In this document: positions 35,318 to 43,864 of the stretch, one piece after another
Layout of the letters: each line of letters opens with the position of its first letter
Position numbering within the stretch: the first letter of the stretch is position 1
NCBI RefSeq assembly: GCF_042649685.1
Contig: NZ_JBHRZT010000043.1
Span: forward strand, 141,203-205,202
Length of the DNA stretch: 64,000 nucleotides
Source: Bacillus_BA songklensis
GTDB taxonomy: Bacteria > Bacillota > Bacilli > Bacillales > Bacillaceae_H
Direction of reading: 5' to 3'
Position numbers and translations under genes: made by a program
Notes under the pieces: generated by a model
What the model saw: the letters and a program-made list of their open reading frames with translations, nothing else
What the model was told of the DNA's origin: nothing
Databases searched by the model: none

Positions 35318-35539
35318 ATGATTGAATATACTGGAGAAAGAATTCAAGGCGAACCTTCCAATGAGCCTTTCCATGTTCATCAACTAACGGCACATGAATT
35401 CCAACATTTATTTCGTGATCATTCACATGTAGAGTTTTTTACCAACGCGGCGTTCTCACCGAGAAAGGAAGAGAAGGAATGCACTATCCTCTGGGTATTG
35501 CCGTTTAGCCTTCCCTGGTCATGTCAGCTCTTTCTATAG
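35318..35539 (+). pseudogene. Internally deleted methyltransferase-like gene
   Basis: The 73-aa frame joins MIEYTGERIQGEP, which resembles the start of some SAM-dependent methyltransferases (YTGER), to FHVHQLTAHEFQHLFRDHSH, which resembles the late FHVREYTPEEF segment. The SAM-binding core expected between them is missing. The ribosome site AAAGGGG is intact. The family call is moderate. Confidence 0.45.
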
Positions 35540-35610
35540 CTAAACATTCCCGCTTACTCTTAATATGTAAAAATCAAAAAAGACAGAAGGTGATAAAAAA
35601 GGTGGCTTTT

Positions 35611-35733
35611 ATGATCGTATGTCCAAAATGTAAAGGGGTTGGGAAACAAAAAAGGAAATCGTTTATCATTTCAGTCACGAAAAAGTGCACCACCTGTAAA
35701 GGAATGGGGAAAATAGACATTTCAAAAAAGTAG
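35611..35733 (+). CDS. 40-aa protein with two CxxCxGxG motifs
   Basis: Starts ATG at 35611 after AAGGTGG. Contains CPKCKGVGK and CTTCKGMGK. Layout and size match the mini-protein at 31974-32117, though the sequences differ. Function unknown; one zinc-binding site is likely. Confidence 0.65.
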   Translation: MIVCPKCKGVGKQKRKSFIISVTKKCTTCKGMGKIDISKK

Positions 35734-35846
35734 CTCTATGCCTTGTGAAGGCATAGAGCTAAGGATATCGCCCATCACTTTTCCTTAAGGTTGTTAGAAG
35801 GAGCAAATTAAATAACAAAAAGTCAGCCGCTCGGCTGACTTTTTGT
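35731..35846. terminator. Two terminators between the mini-protein and metT genes
   Basis: 35731-35761: TAGCTCTATGCCTT with complementary arm, after the plus-strand mini-gene. 35816-35846: AAAAAGTCAGCCG, CT, CGGCTGACTTTTT, serving the minus-strand transporter. Confidence 0.85.
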
Positions 35847-37186
35847 TATTTACCCCTATAGCTTTCGCTTACTCCATATACTTTTCGCTCTTTTTCCTTC
35901 TTTATCGCTGAAAACCTGGGGAATCCGATCAAAATGGAAATCACGCCGCAAATCGCGATTAAAATCGGATAGAAAGAATAAGGTAAAACACTAATAGGTG
36001 AAATAGCCGCCAGCTTAGCTGCTGTTAAGATTTGTGCTCCATATGGAATTAAACCTTGAACACCGCACGAGAAAATGTCGAGTAAGCTCGCTGATTTGCG
36101 CTTATCAATCTCGTACTGATCCGCAATGTTTTTCGCGAGCGGGCCTGTGAAAATGATAGAAATGGTGTTATTGGCAGTTGAAAAGTTAGTTAAGCTTACA
36201 AGGCCGGCAATACCGAACTCCGCTCCCTTTTTAGACTTAATGTTTCGAGTCATTAAGTTTAATAAATAATCAATACCGCCGTTATACTTGATAATTTCAA
36301 CCATTCCGCCAATCAACAAAGCAAGAATCACCAATTCCGCCATGCCTAAAATGCCTTCGGTTACTTTTGGGAAAAGGTTTGATAATGTGTAGCTTCCGTC
36401 TGCCAGGCCAATCACACCCGCTAAGACAGTACCGCCTGTCAATACTGCAAGTACATTAAATCCTAACAATGCAGTAATCAATACTCCTACATAAGGAAGG
36501 ATTTTCACCCAATCGAAACTCTCTGCTGCTACTTCGGAATGATTTCCCATTGTGACAGCAATCAAGATAATACATGTTAAAATGGCAGCCGGCAATACAA
36601 TGAAGAAATTCGTCTTAAATTTATCCTTCATTTCCGTTTGCTGTGTACGCACCGCTGCGATCGTTGTATCAGAGATGAATGATAAATTATCACCAAACAT
36701 CGCGCCGCCGATGACCGCTGCCATAGATAGAGCCATTGAAATATCGGTCTCAGCGCTGATTCCGACTCCGATTGGCGCCAACGCTGCAATGGTTCCCATG
36801 GAAGTGCCCATCGATAGCGAAATAAATGCTCCAATGACAAATAAACCGACGACTAAAAAGCTTGGAGGAAGAACAGACAATGCTAGATTAACCGTGGATT
36901 CCACCGCTCCCATACCTTTTGCCGTTTCAGAGAAAGCACCTGCCAGAATGAAAATGAACGTCATGATAATAATATCCGGATGACCTGCCCCAGCTGCGAA
37001 TCGCTCCACCTTTGTCGTTAACGTTTCCTTCCGATTCATGATCAATGAGACTGTTGCGGCAATTAAAATGGCCACCAAAACAGGCATTTTATAAAAATCC
37101 CCTGTAATCACTCCAGACCCGACAAACAAAGCTAAAAATATGACTAACGGCATTAAAGCCAATGGATTTCCCTTTGATTTTTCCAA
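35846..37186 (-). CDS. metT: NhaC-family transporter, probable methionine transporter MetT
   Basis: About 446 aa with some 11 membrane segments; the NhaC family motifs SMGTSMGTIAALAPIG and GAMFGDNLSFISDTTIAA are present. The TTG at 37186 follows AGAGGTG; the frame also opens at a GTG at 37195. NhaC proteins exchange Na+ for H+ or organic acids. A SAM riboswitch in the leader points to methionine uptake, as proposed for MetT. That assignment rests on the riboswitch rather than on residues. Confidence 0.82.
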   Translation of the reverse strand: MEKSKGNPLALMPLVIFLALFVGSGVITGDFYKMPVLVAILIAATVSLIMNRKETLTTKVERFAAGAGHPDIIIMTFIFILAGAFSETAKGMGAVESTVNLALSVLPPSFLVVGLFVIGAFISLSMGTSMGTIAALAPIGVGISAETDISMALSMAAVIGGAMFGDNLSFISDTTIAAVRTQQTEMKDKFKTNFFIVLPAAILTCIILIAVTMGNHSEVAAESFDWVKILPYVGVLITALLGFNVLAVLTGGTVLAGVIGLADGSYTLSNLFPKVTEGILGMAELVILALLIGGMVEIIKYNGGIDYLLNLMTRNIKSKKGAEFGIAGLVSLTNFSTANNTISIIFTGPLAKNIADQYEIDKRKSASLLDIFSCGVQGLIPYGAQILTAAKLAAISPISVLPYSFYPILIAICGVISILIGFPRFSAIKKEKERKVYGVSESYRGK

Positions 37187-37230
37187 TGATTGCACCTCTC
37201 TTTTAATATTGATAAAAGTATAGATCCATC

Positions 37231-37263
37231 AAAAAGACCCCTTCTCACAAACAAGAAGAGGTC
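37231..37263 (-). terminator. Terminator of the SAM riboswitch
   Basis: GACCTCTTCTTG and AGAAGGGGTC form the stem on the minus strand, followed by TTTTTGATG. Confidence 0.85.
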
Positions 37264-37398
37264 TTATATACAATATATAAGAAACACTCTCCCCATCTCT
37301 CAAGCATAACGCCTGCTGGATTTGGCACAGCACTCTTTTTAGAGTCCGCTGCCGAGACATCGTCGGGCCAGTCCCTCCGTCTCTCTCGATAAGAAGAT
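37264..37398 (-). ncRNA. SAM-I riboswitch (S-box)
   Basis: The minus strand shows CTTATCGAGAGAGACGGAGG, GACTGGCCCGACGATGTC, CGGCAGC, CCAAATCCAGCAG and TTGAGAGATGGGGAGAG in the canonical S-box order, with a kink-turn GAGAGA...and P4/P1 strands. SAM binding permits the downstream terminator. It controls the transporter at 35846. Confidence 0.95.
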
Positions 37399-37431
37399 TT
37401 AGTTATTGTCTTTCCGGAATTACCTTAACCT

Positions 37432-37460
37432 ACTTTAAGGGGTTTAACCCCAAAAGTCAA
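37432..37460 (-). promoter_or_regulatory. SigA promoter of the SAM-riboswitch transcript
   Basis: TTGACT (37455-37460), 17 bp, TAAAGT (37432-37437) on the minus strand; the predicted start lies about 25 bp before the aptamer. Confidence 0.7.
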
Positions 37461-37587
37461 ATATTATTTTACTAAAGTTAAATATAACCAAAAGACAGTG
37501 TTCGAGGTTTGAAACATGGCCCGAATGTGTAGGTTAAATAAGACAGTAAACCTTATATAAACTCTAAAGGAAAGGGAGAAGAAAAAG

Positions 37588-38229
37588 TTGAACAGCGTGT
37601 TTCCATACTACCTGCACCCTGATCATGAAAACGAAAAATCAATAGTGGTTCAGCCGATTGAAAAAGATTTCTTTCAAATGTCAACCCTTGAGCTCTCCAA
37701 GTCTTTACTCGGCTGTCTCCTCGTAAAAGAGACAAAGGAAGGAACCACCTCCGGCTTTATAGTGGAAACGGAAGCATACATCGGTCCCGGTGACAGAGCA
37801 TCCCACAGTTACGGCAACCGAAGAACAAAAAGAACGGAGATCATGTTTGGAGAAGCTGGCTATGTGTATACATACGTCATGCATACCCATTGTTTAGTGA
37901 ATGTGGTCAGCGGAGAACTCGAAAAGCCGGAAGCCGTTCTTATCCGCGCACTAGAACCATTCAGCGGACAATCTCTTATGAAGGAAAGAAGAAAAGGAAT
38001 GACCGATATAAAAAATTGGACGAACGGTCCCGGAAAGCTCACAAAAGCGATGGGTATCACCATGGAAGATTACGGCCATCCTATTTTCAGGCCTCCCCTA
38101 TTTCTCTCAAAGGGATTCATTCCGGAAAGTATCTCGCAAGGAAAAAGAATCGGCATTGAGAACTCGGGAGAGGCCCGTGACTATCCATGGCGTTTTTGGG
38201 TTACAGGAAATAAATTTGTATCTAGATAG
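37588..38229 (+). CDS. 3-methyladenine DNA glycosylase (AAG/MPG family)
   Basis: 213 aa. GFIVETEAYIGPGDRASHSYGN carries the catalytic Glu, and GEAGYVYTYVMHTHCLVNVV and NGPGKLTKAMGI are family motifs. It excises alkylated purines. TTG start at 37588 after AAAGGGAGAAG. B. subtilis YxlJ is the counterpart. The first 20 residues are a variable extension. Confidence 0.93.
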   Translation: MNSVFPYYLHPDHENEKSIVVQPIEKDFFQMSTLELSKSLLGCLLVKETKEGTTSGFIVETEAYIGPGDRASHSYGNRRTKRTEIMFGEAGYVYTYVMHTHCLVNVVSGELEKPEAVLIRALEPFSGQSLMKERRKGMTDIKNWTNGPGKLTKAMGITMEDYGHPIFRPPLFLSKGFIPESISQGKRIGIENSGEARDYPWRFWVTGNKFVSR

Positions 38230-38235
38230 AAATAA

Positions 38236-38274
38236 TGAAAAAGGTCAGCTTGGGCGGCTGACCTTTTTCATTAT
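38236..38274. terminator. Bidirectional terminator
   Basis: AAAAAGGTCAGC and GGCTGACCTTTTT arms between convergent genes. Confidence 0.88.
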
Positions 38275-39377
38275 TAGATTGGTACATCCTCTTTGGTTTC
38301 TCTATTTCTTAATCGCACCAATTTCACAATATTGATGATGATCGTTTTAGTAACCGCATATAGAGGAACACCTAAAATCATCCCTAGCACTCCAGCGAGA
38401 TTTCCTGCTACCAATAAAATGATGATGATGGTAAGCGGGTGAATATCCAAACGTTTTCCAATGACCAGCGGCGAAATAAAGTTACCGTCAATTTGTTGTA
38501 CAATCGTAATCACGACAATAACAAGCAACGCTTTGGTCGGTGAATCAAGCAACCCGATGACTACAGCCGGAGCTGCCCCGATAAAAGGGCCAAGATACGG
38601 AATGATATTCGTGATCGCTACTACAATCGCCAAAGTGAGTCCATAAGGCAAGCCAATAATTAAGTATCCAATGAAGGTAAATATTCCAACAAACAATGCC
38701 ACCAAAAACTGCCCCTGAATATAGGCAGATAATGTTTCGCCTGTTTCCTCAATAATATGAAGACCATCTCTTCGATAAGAAGAAGGTAAGAAACGAACGG
38801 CTGCCTTCGGAAACTTATGGCCATCCTTAAACATATAAAACAAAATGAAAGGAACAGTCACAACAGTTAACGTAATATTTGCAATAACGCCAAATACCGT
38901 TCTCACACTTCTCGTAAGATTATCAGGTAAAGACGCTGCATAATTTGTCAAAGTCTCTTCCATCTTTTCAAGAGAGACAAACTCTTGTCCTAACATCCAC
39001 TTAAACCATTTTGATTGAGATAAATCATCAAAAAAGATACGGATTTTCGAAATATAAGACGGCATGTTGCGGACCAAGTCCGTAATTTGATCTGATAAAA
39101 TAGGCGCAACTACCCCTATTCCAACACTCATTAAACCAATAAACACTATATATAAAATGAGGATGGCCAAATTCCGAGGAATTTTATATTTAATTAAAAA
39201 ATTGACAATCGGGCTAAATAAGAAATAAAGAAAGCCCGAAATTAAAACCGGAAAGAAAAGAGTCGACACGAACACCACAATTGGCTCAAATAAAAAAGAA
39301 ATCTTCGTGCTGACATAAATAATCAATACAATTAACAAAATTTGAAGCGTCCAAAATTGTACTTTTGACTTTGACAC
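38274..39377 (-). CDS. AI-2E-family transporter
   Basis: 367 aa with about eight membrane segments. The conserved IIGLPYGLTLAIVVAITNIIP and FISPLVIGKRLDIHPLTIII motifs identify the family (PerM/TqsA/YueF). Members move small solutes or ions; some are Na+/H+ antiporters. GTG start with GGGGAAG upstream. Substrate unknown. Confidence 0.88.
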   Translation of the reverse strand: MSKSKVQFWTLQILLIVLIIYVSTKISFLFEPIVVFVSTLFFPVLISGFLYFLFSPIVNFLIKYKIPRNLAILILYIVFIGLMSVGIGVVAPILSDQITDLVRNMPSYISKIRIFFDDLSQSKWFKWMLGQEFVSLEKMEETLTNYAASLPDNLTRSVRTVFGVIANITLTVVTVPFILFYMFKDGHKFPKAAVRFLPSSYRRDGLHIIEETGETLSAYIQGQFLVALFVGIFTFIGYLIIGLPYGLTLAIVVAITNIIPYLGPFIGAAPAVVIGLLDSPTKALLVIVVITIVQQIDGNFISPLVIGKRLDIHPLTIIIILLVAGNLAGVLGMILGVPLYAVTKTIIINIVKLVRLRNRETKEDVPI

Positions 39378-39929
39378 GTATTCACTTCCCCTGTTTAAAT
39401 ATCTTTATCTTTAAAATAAATCTCCTTCTCTTTACATGCAAGCACAATGTTTCATCTTCTAAAATCTTTATTACCGAAAGAACAAAAGTTTAAAACCTCA
39501 TTCTTTTTATACACTATCAGTTTGACAAAATAACAGACGCATGAAACCTTTTTATGCTTCAATCGCAAAACATGGCAAGACTTATTTTATTTTGTGGTGA
39601 ATACTGCAAATGCTGAAGTGTTTTGCATTTAAAGGGCTTTCTTACGTTCATCGCATTGGGTCGTTTCATTTGGGCACAATTTAAAGTAAAAGGAAATATT
39701 AATAAACGAACCGGATTCCTGCACATATATGGAGAGTGAAAGCAAAAAACTTAATATCACTAAAGGAATTTATTTATAATGGACATATGAACTTGATTCA
39801 GTTTCATGAGCGGTAGAACCTTCACTGATCAAAGTTTGACTTTATTGAGCCGCAAAAATATTGTCACGAAGATATATTAGGAGGTGTTACCTTACCTGTT
39901 GTGTTTCTTGGCACGGTAAGGAATCATAG
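39378..39929. other. Gene-free leader region of the CNNM/CorC gene
   Basis: No open reading frame of note. The last 60 bp contain AGGAGGTGTTACCTTACC, then GGTAAGG, which could form a stem close to the start codon. I do not recognise a known metal riboswitch. Confidence 0.4.
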
Positions 39930-41267
39930 TTGGAAATCATTAATCTGATACTAGTCGCTTTATTAATCGCACTTACTGGATTTTTCGTCGCCTCAGAATT
40001 CGCGATCGTAAAAGTCCGCAGTACACGCATCGATCAATTAGTTTCTGAAGGAAATAAAAGAGCCATAGCAGCTAAAAGGGTCATTTCAAATCTCGATGAA
40101 TCTCTTTCCGCCTGCCAGTTGGGTATCACAGTTACTGCATTAGGCTTGGGATGGCTGGGGGAACCGACTGTCGAAACATTATTGCATCCCCTTTTTGAAA
40201 AACTAAACATGGCACCATCAATTGCAGGCTTTCTGTCATTTGTTATTGCCTTTTTGTTCATTACGTTTTTACACGTTGTAGTCGGCGAACTTGCACCCAA
40301 AACGCTGGCCATTCAAAAGGCGGAGTGGGTTACATTACAATTTGCGCGCCCTTTAATTTTATTTTATAAAGTCCTATATCCATTTATTTGGGCATTAAAT
40401 CATTCAGCCCGTGCAGTGGCAGGTATATTTGGACTGAAACCCGCTTCCGAACATGAAATAGCCCATAGTGAAGAAGAGCTGCGCATCATTCTTTCGGAAA
40501 GTTATGAGAGCGGGGAAATCAATCAATCGGAGTACAAATATGTCAACAATATTTTTGAATTCGATGACCGCATTGCGAAAGAGATTATGGTACCAAGAAC
40601 GGAAATAGTGAGCATATCAAAAGAAGCAACCATTGAAGATTTTTTAGGTATTGCAGGTGTTGAAAGATATACGCGCTATCCCGTAGTTTCCGATAGCGAT
40701 AAAGACCAGATTATCGGGCTAATTAATATCAAAGAGATTTTAACCGATTTTGTAAACGGAAAAGAAATTAAGCATTTGCCTATAGAGCATTATGTAAAAC
40801 CTATTATCCAAGTCATTGAATCTATCCCCATCCATGATTTGTTATTAAGAATGCAAAAAGACCGAATCCATATGGCGATCTTAATGGATGAATACGGCGG
40901 CACAGCCGGACTTGTGACAGTTGAAGATATTTTAGAAGAAATCGTGGGAGACATTCGAGACGAATTTGATACCGATGAAGTACCGTACATTCAAAAGCTA
41001 AATGAACATCATTATATCTTCGACTCTAAAGTCTTAATCGATGAAGTAAATGACTTGTTAGGAACACATCTTGAAGAAGAAGAGGTGGATACGATCGGCG
41101 GTTGGATTTTGACTCAACAATTTGATGTCCAAAAAGGGGATTCCATTGATTTTGATCAATATGAATTCAAAGTGCTCGATATGGAAGGGCATCATATTAA
41201 ACAAGTCGAAGCATTTAAAAAGAAAGTACAAGTCCCTCAGCTAGAAGAGACCGAAATCGAACTTTAA
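39930..41267 (+). CDS. CNNM/CorC-type (hemolysin C family) membrane protein
   Basis: 445 aa. A CNNM transmembrane domain (residues 1-190, ASEFAIVKVRSTRIDQLVSEG), tandem CBS domains (about 205-330, PRTEIVSISKEATIEDFL and LMDEYGGTAGLVTVEDIL) and a CorC_HlyC domain (about 345-435). Such proteins export or control Mg2+; B. subtilis MpfA/YhdP is a relative. TTG start with TAAGGAA upstream. A decayed partial copy of its C-terminus lies at 47848-48156. Confidence 0.9.
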   Translation: MEIINLILVALLIALTGFFVASEFAIVKVRSTRIDQLVSEGNKRAIAAKRVISNLDESLSACQLGITVTALGLGWLGEPTVETLLHPLFEKLNMAPSIAGFLSFVIAFLFITFLHVVVGELAPKTLAIQKAEWVTLQFARPLILFYKVLYPFIWALNHSARAVAGIFGLKPASEHEIAHSEEELRIILSESYESGEINQSEYKYVNNIFEFDDRIAKEIMVPRTEIVSISKEATIEDFLGIAGVERYTRYPVVSDSDKDQIIGLINIKEILTDFVNGKEIKHLPIEHYVKPIIQVIESIPIHDLLLRMQKDRIHMAILMDEYGGTAGLVTVEDILEEIVGDIRDEFDTDEVPYIQKLNEHHYIFDSKVLIDEVNDLLGTHLEEEEVDTIGGWILTQQFDVQKGDSIDFDQYEFKVLDMEGHHIKQVEAFKKKVQVPQLEETEIEL

Positions 41268-41322
41268 TATAAAGAGATTAATTCAAAAATATAAAGAACA
41301 AGTTGGTATTGGATCAATTTCC

Positions 41323-41362
41323 TAAAATAAAACAGGAGCCTTTTGGTTCCTGTTTTATTTTA
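41323..41362. terminator. Terminator after the CNNM gene
   Basis: AAAATAAAACAGGA and TCCTGTTTTATTTT arms; usable in both directions. Confidence 0.88.
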
Positions 41363-41518
41363 GTTCTCCTCTGGATTTTTTTCATCCATCTCATCATTTT
41401 GATGACCATCATCAACACCATTATCTTGGTCTACTCCATCACCGCATCCAGCTAATCCTCCAAGCGTTAACGCAAACGCCATTCCACCAACCATAAATTT
41501 CTTTTTCCAACTAGTCAT
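41360..41518 (-). CDS. 52-aa acidic lipoprotein
   Basis: MTSWKKKFMVGGMAFALTLG leads to the lipobox LAGC, then about 30 residues dominated by Asp, Asn, Glu and His. Ribosome site GAGGAGATG. The mature part is low-complexity and probably disordered; the Asp/His pattern could bind metal. No family recognised. Its stop codon sits on the terminator stem. Confidence 0.65.
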   Translation of the reverse strand: MTSWKKKFMVGGMAFALTLGGLAGCGDGVDQDNGVDDGHQNDEMDEKNPEEN

Positions 41519-41594
41519 TGTTAACATCTCCTCTAACAGTAATCATTTTCGTTTGTTGAATATCTATTACCCTTGTCCCATAAATTTTTAAACA

Positions 41595-41687
41595 TTAAAG
41601 AGAAAACAGATGAAATTTCACTTTATTAAACAGGATTATCATATGGCAGGTTTCTAGTTTCATATCTTTAAATCCGATGATACTCAT
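41595..41687 (-). CDS. Possible 30-aa peptide
   Basis: A good ribosome site AAAGGAGTTTACAAA precedes ATG, giving MSIIGFKDMKLETCHMIILF and 10 more residues. No homology recognised; it may be the start of a broken gene. Confidence 0.3.
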   Translation of the reverse strand: MSIIGFKDMKLETCHMIILFNKVKFHLFSL

Positions 41688-41862
41688 TTTGTAAACTCCT
41701 TTCTTTATTATGTTTAGAAAATGTTTTCCCGGAGGCAATGAAAATAAAACCTCTTCTATCCAAGAAATAAATTCCACTATTTCCATAATATCCTTCAAAC
41801 TATTCCTGTTTTGTTAGCCTTATATCCATTTCTACCAACCAACCTAGCTACTCTTCCGAATA

Positions 41863-41897
41863 AAAAGAAGCCCTTCCTGCAAGGGCTTCTTTTTTGT
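41863..41897. terminator. Terminator next to the antiporter remnant
   Basis: AAGAAGCCCTT, loop CCTGC, AAGGGCTTCTTTTTT. Confidence 0.8.
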
Positions 41898-41902
41898 TTC
41901 TT

Positions 41903-42112
41903 TATCATGCTTAATGAGTTGACTGTTCTCGATTCCGGCCATGATTGGATAAGTGGCTAAAACAATAGGTACAGCTCCTTCTAATCCCGACCATGAAATG
42001 AATAGCTTTTCTTTAAACGTTAAACTTTACAATGGAATGACGATACGTCAAATCAGCATGTCCCATCATTAATCCAAACACCATCTGCCACAAAAAGCTA
42101 ATCAGAAGACTG
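41903..42112 (-). pseudogene. Remnant of an NhaP/CvrA-type K+(Na+)/H+ antiporter
   Basis: Two frames on the minus strand: SLLISFLWQMVFGLMMGH, and after an internal deletion EKLFISWSGLEGAVPIVLAT with YPIMAGIENSQLI. These match CPA1 antiporters, whose normal motif is SWVGLRGAVPIVLA. Start, most of the transport core and C-terminus are lost. Confidence 0.75.
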
Positions 42113-42213
42113 AAAGTATGTACTTTAATAAAAAAGTTAAATCTTTAACGAAAAAAGAACGGGATTGTTGATTCCCTTTTTATAATTGGGCATCCCGCTC
42201 AAAAAAATTCAAT

Positions 42214-42393
42214 CTACAACATCAATTTCTCCTTTAAGCAGTCATTATATATCTCCAACAGCTCTTTATCATCAAGTTCTATGATTAATCTGTTTGTGCC
42301 TGGAACCCAATCCACAATAACATTTTCCATTCTTATTCTCTCAATCTCATCAAGAAAGTAATACTTCAGTACCAAAGTCGTGATGGTCAGCAT
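42214..42393 (-). CDS. 59-aa protein of unknown function
   Basis: Strong ribosome site GGGAGAGAAGAACA before ATG at 42393. Soluble, mixed-charge (MLTITTLVLKYYFLDEIERI, then IIELDDKELLEIYNDCL). No motif recognised. Codon structure looks genuine. Confidence 0.5.
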   Translation of the reverse strand: MLTITTLVLKYYFLDEIERIRMENVIVDWVPGTNRLIIELDDKELLEIYNDCLKEKLML

Positions 42394-42874
42394 TGTTCTT
42401 CTCTCCCTTACGCTTTATATGCTTCTAGTCTTACCATAAAGGAGAGATTCATACATTTATAGTGTTTCATCAAGCCTTTCTTACTATATAAATCCATTTT
42501 TATTTTTCGACATCAGCTTTTGCTTTTTAAGCTACTTACCGTTTTTCTGTCTTTACATCTTGAATAGGCTGAAAAGGTTTTCGTATAAGCATTTGCCAAG
42601 AGACCGTAAGGTTGTTTGGCAAATGCTTATGCGTTGAAAATCTGACATGGCTGCTTTTTGCCATGTCGGATTTTCAATGTGGATTTATATAATAGGCTCT
42701 GCTAAAATTTTAGTCTTAACCTTTATATCAAAAGAGAAAAAGACCGAAATAACAGTCAGCCGTTGCATATGTCTTCTTTAATGATCGCTCGCCGTTAGCG
42801 CGGGATAAAAATGTTTAATTTCATGTATGAAATTCCCTTTTTTGATTCAAACTAAATAGAAAAGGGAGGTTCGG
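42394..42874. other. Gene-free stretch with two strong hairpins
   Basis: 42587-42629: TAAGCATTTGCCAA with its complement. 42634-42680: TTGAAAATCTGACATGGC with TTGAAAATCCGACATGGC-type complement. Neither follows a gene end, since both neighbours point away, so they are not explained as terminators. Confidence 0.6.
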
Positions 42875-43318
42875 ATGATGAAAAATACAACCGTACTACT
42901 TGTAAAATTTATATCATGTATTATTGCTTTTGCGATTGGTCTAGATTTATTTTTTGATGCGACCATTGTTGACATTCTCTCCTTTAGCCTGGTTGTCACC
43001 ATTATCTCTTATATATTAGGAGATAGAATTATCTTGCCGCATTTCGGAAATACAACCGCTACTGTGGTTGATTTTCTTTTGACCTATATGAGTGTGTGGA
43101 TTTTCGGCAATATACTCCTAGACAACTATTTGCAAATCGCCTGGGGAAGCATTCTGTCAGCAATCGTCATTACAGCGGCCGAAATCTTTGTTCACCGTTA
43201 TTTACTTAAGCGCATTCCCGCTGGTCGAACAAACGAAAGACAGCAAACCAGTTTCAACCGAAGACTGGCATATGGAACAGAATTTGCGGAAGAGCAGGAC
43301 ATCAGGGATAAAGATTGA
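42875..43318 (+). CDS. yndM: YndM-like membrane protein (DUF2512)
   Basis: 147 aa with four membrane segments in the first 110 residues, including VVDFLLTYMSVWIFGNILL, and a charged cytoplasmic tail. Similar in size and pattern to B. subtilis YndM; function unknown. GGGAGGTTCGG precedes the ATG. Confidence 0.75.
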   Translation: MMKNTTVLLVKFISCIIAFAIGLDLFFDATIVDILSFSLVVTIISYILGDRIILPHFGNTTATVVDFLLTYMSVWIFGNILLDNYLQIAWGSILSAIVITAAEIFVHRYLLKRIPAGRTNERQQTSFNRRLAYGTEFAEEQDIRDKD

Positions 43319-43334
43319 CCAAAAGGGTAAAAAG

Positions 43335-43539
43335 GCTGATAACCCACCGGAACGGATTCTAAGAATAGAGCTCCGTTATTTGTCAGCCAGTCACCCATAA
43401 TATGACTTAATGTACCTAATCCGATTGCCGATGATGTGCAGAACGAAAAATAAAATCGACTAAACAATATACCGCTACCGACTGTCACTACACCTGCGAG
43501 CAACAGGGAGTCGGCAGCGGTTCTATGTTTGATGAACAA
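43335..43539 (-). pseudogene. Remnant of a YdjM-type membrane metal-dependent hydrolase
   Basis: The frame reads KHRTAADSLLLAGVV and later GLGTLSHIMGDWLTNNGALF, matching the HRxxTHS and LSHxxGDWLTNxG segments of YdjM/DUF457 proteins. The usual THS histidine is replaced by ADS, the N-terminus is missing and the tail is unrelated. Confidence 0.6.
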
Positions 43540-43666
43540 ACTAGCCCAAAAAAACGTAATGTCTACCCGAATTAAGCATTTTCAAGCACTTCTTTTGATT
43601 TGTCTAGATTTATTCCTGCTAATCGGAAAAATAATATCGATTTGGCAATCAAGTGATATAATAAAC

Positions 43667-43713
43667 GGGGCTGACCCAAAAGGGCGTGTAAAGTGTCCTT
43701 TTGGGTCAGCCCC
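43667..43713. repeat. Single-module hairpin of the composite repeat family
   Basis: Perfect 17-bp arms GGGGCTGACCCAAAAGG and complement. It resembles the first module of the elements at 32117 and 46761 and the hairpin at 16543. Confidence 0.7.
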
Positions 43714-43864
43714 TTCGATTTAACCAATTGTTTCATGTTACCTAAAGTTTATAATCATAACACTCAAGAGGTACATGCTTTTTTATCAAGGTTAATGAAT
43801 CTTTACGCTATAATAAGACAAGAGACACTACATAATACATCTTGCAAAAAGGAGAGGGATGCAG

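Noticed and set aside
42875..43335. Extension of the YdjM-like frame to 43198
   Set aside because: The extra part is antisense to the yndM gene.
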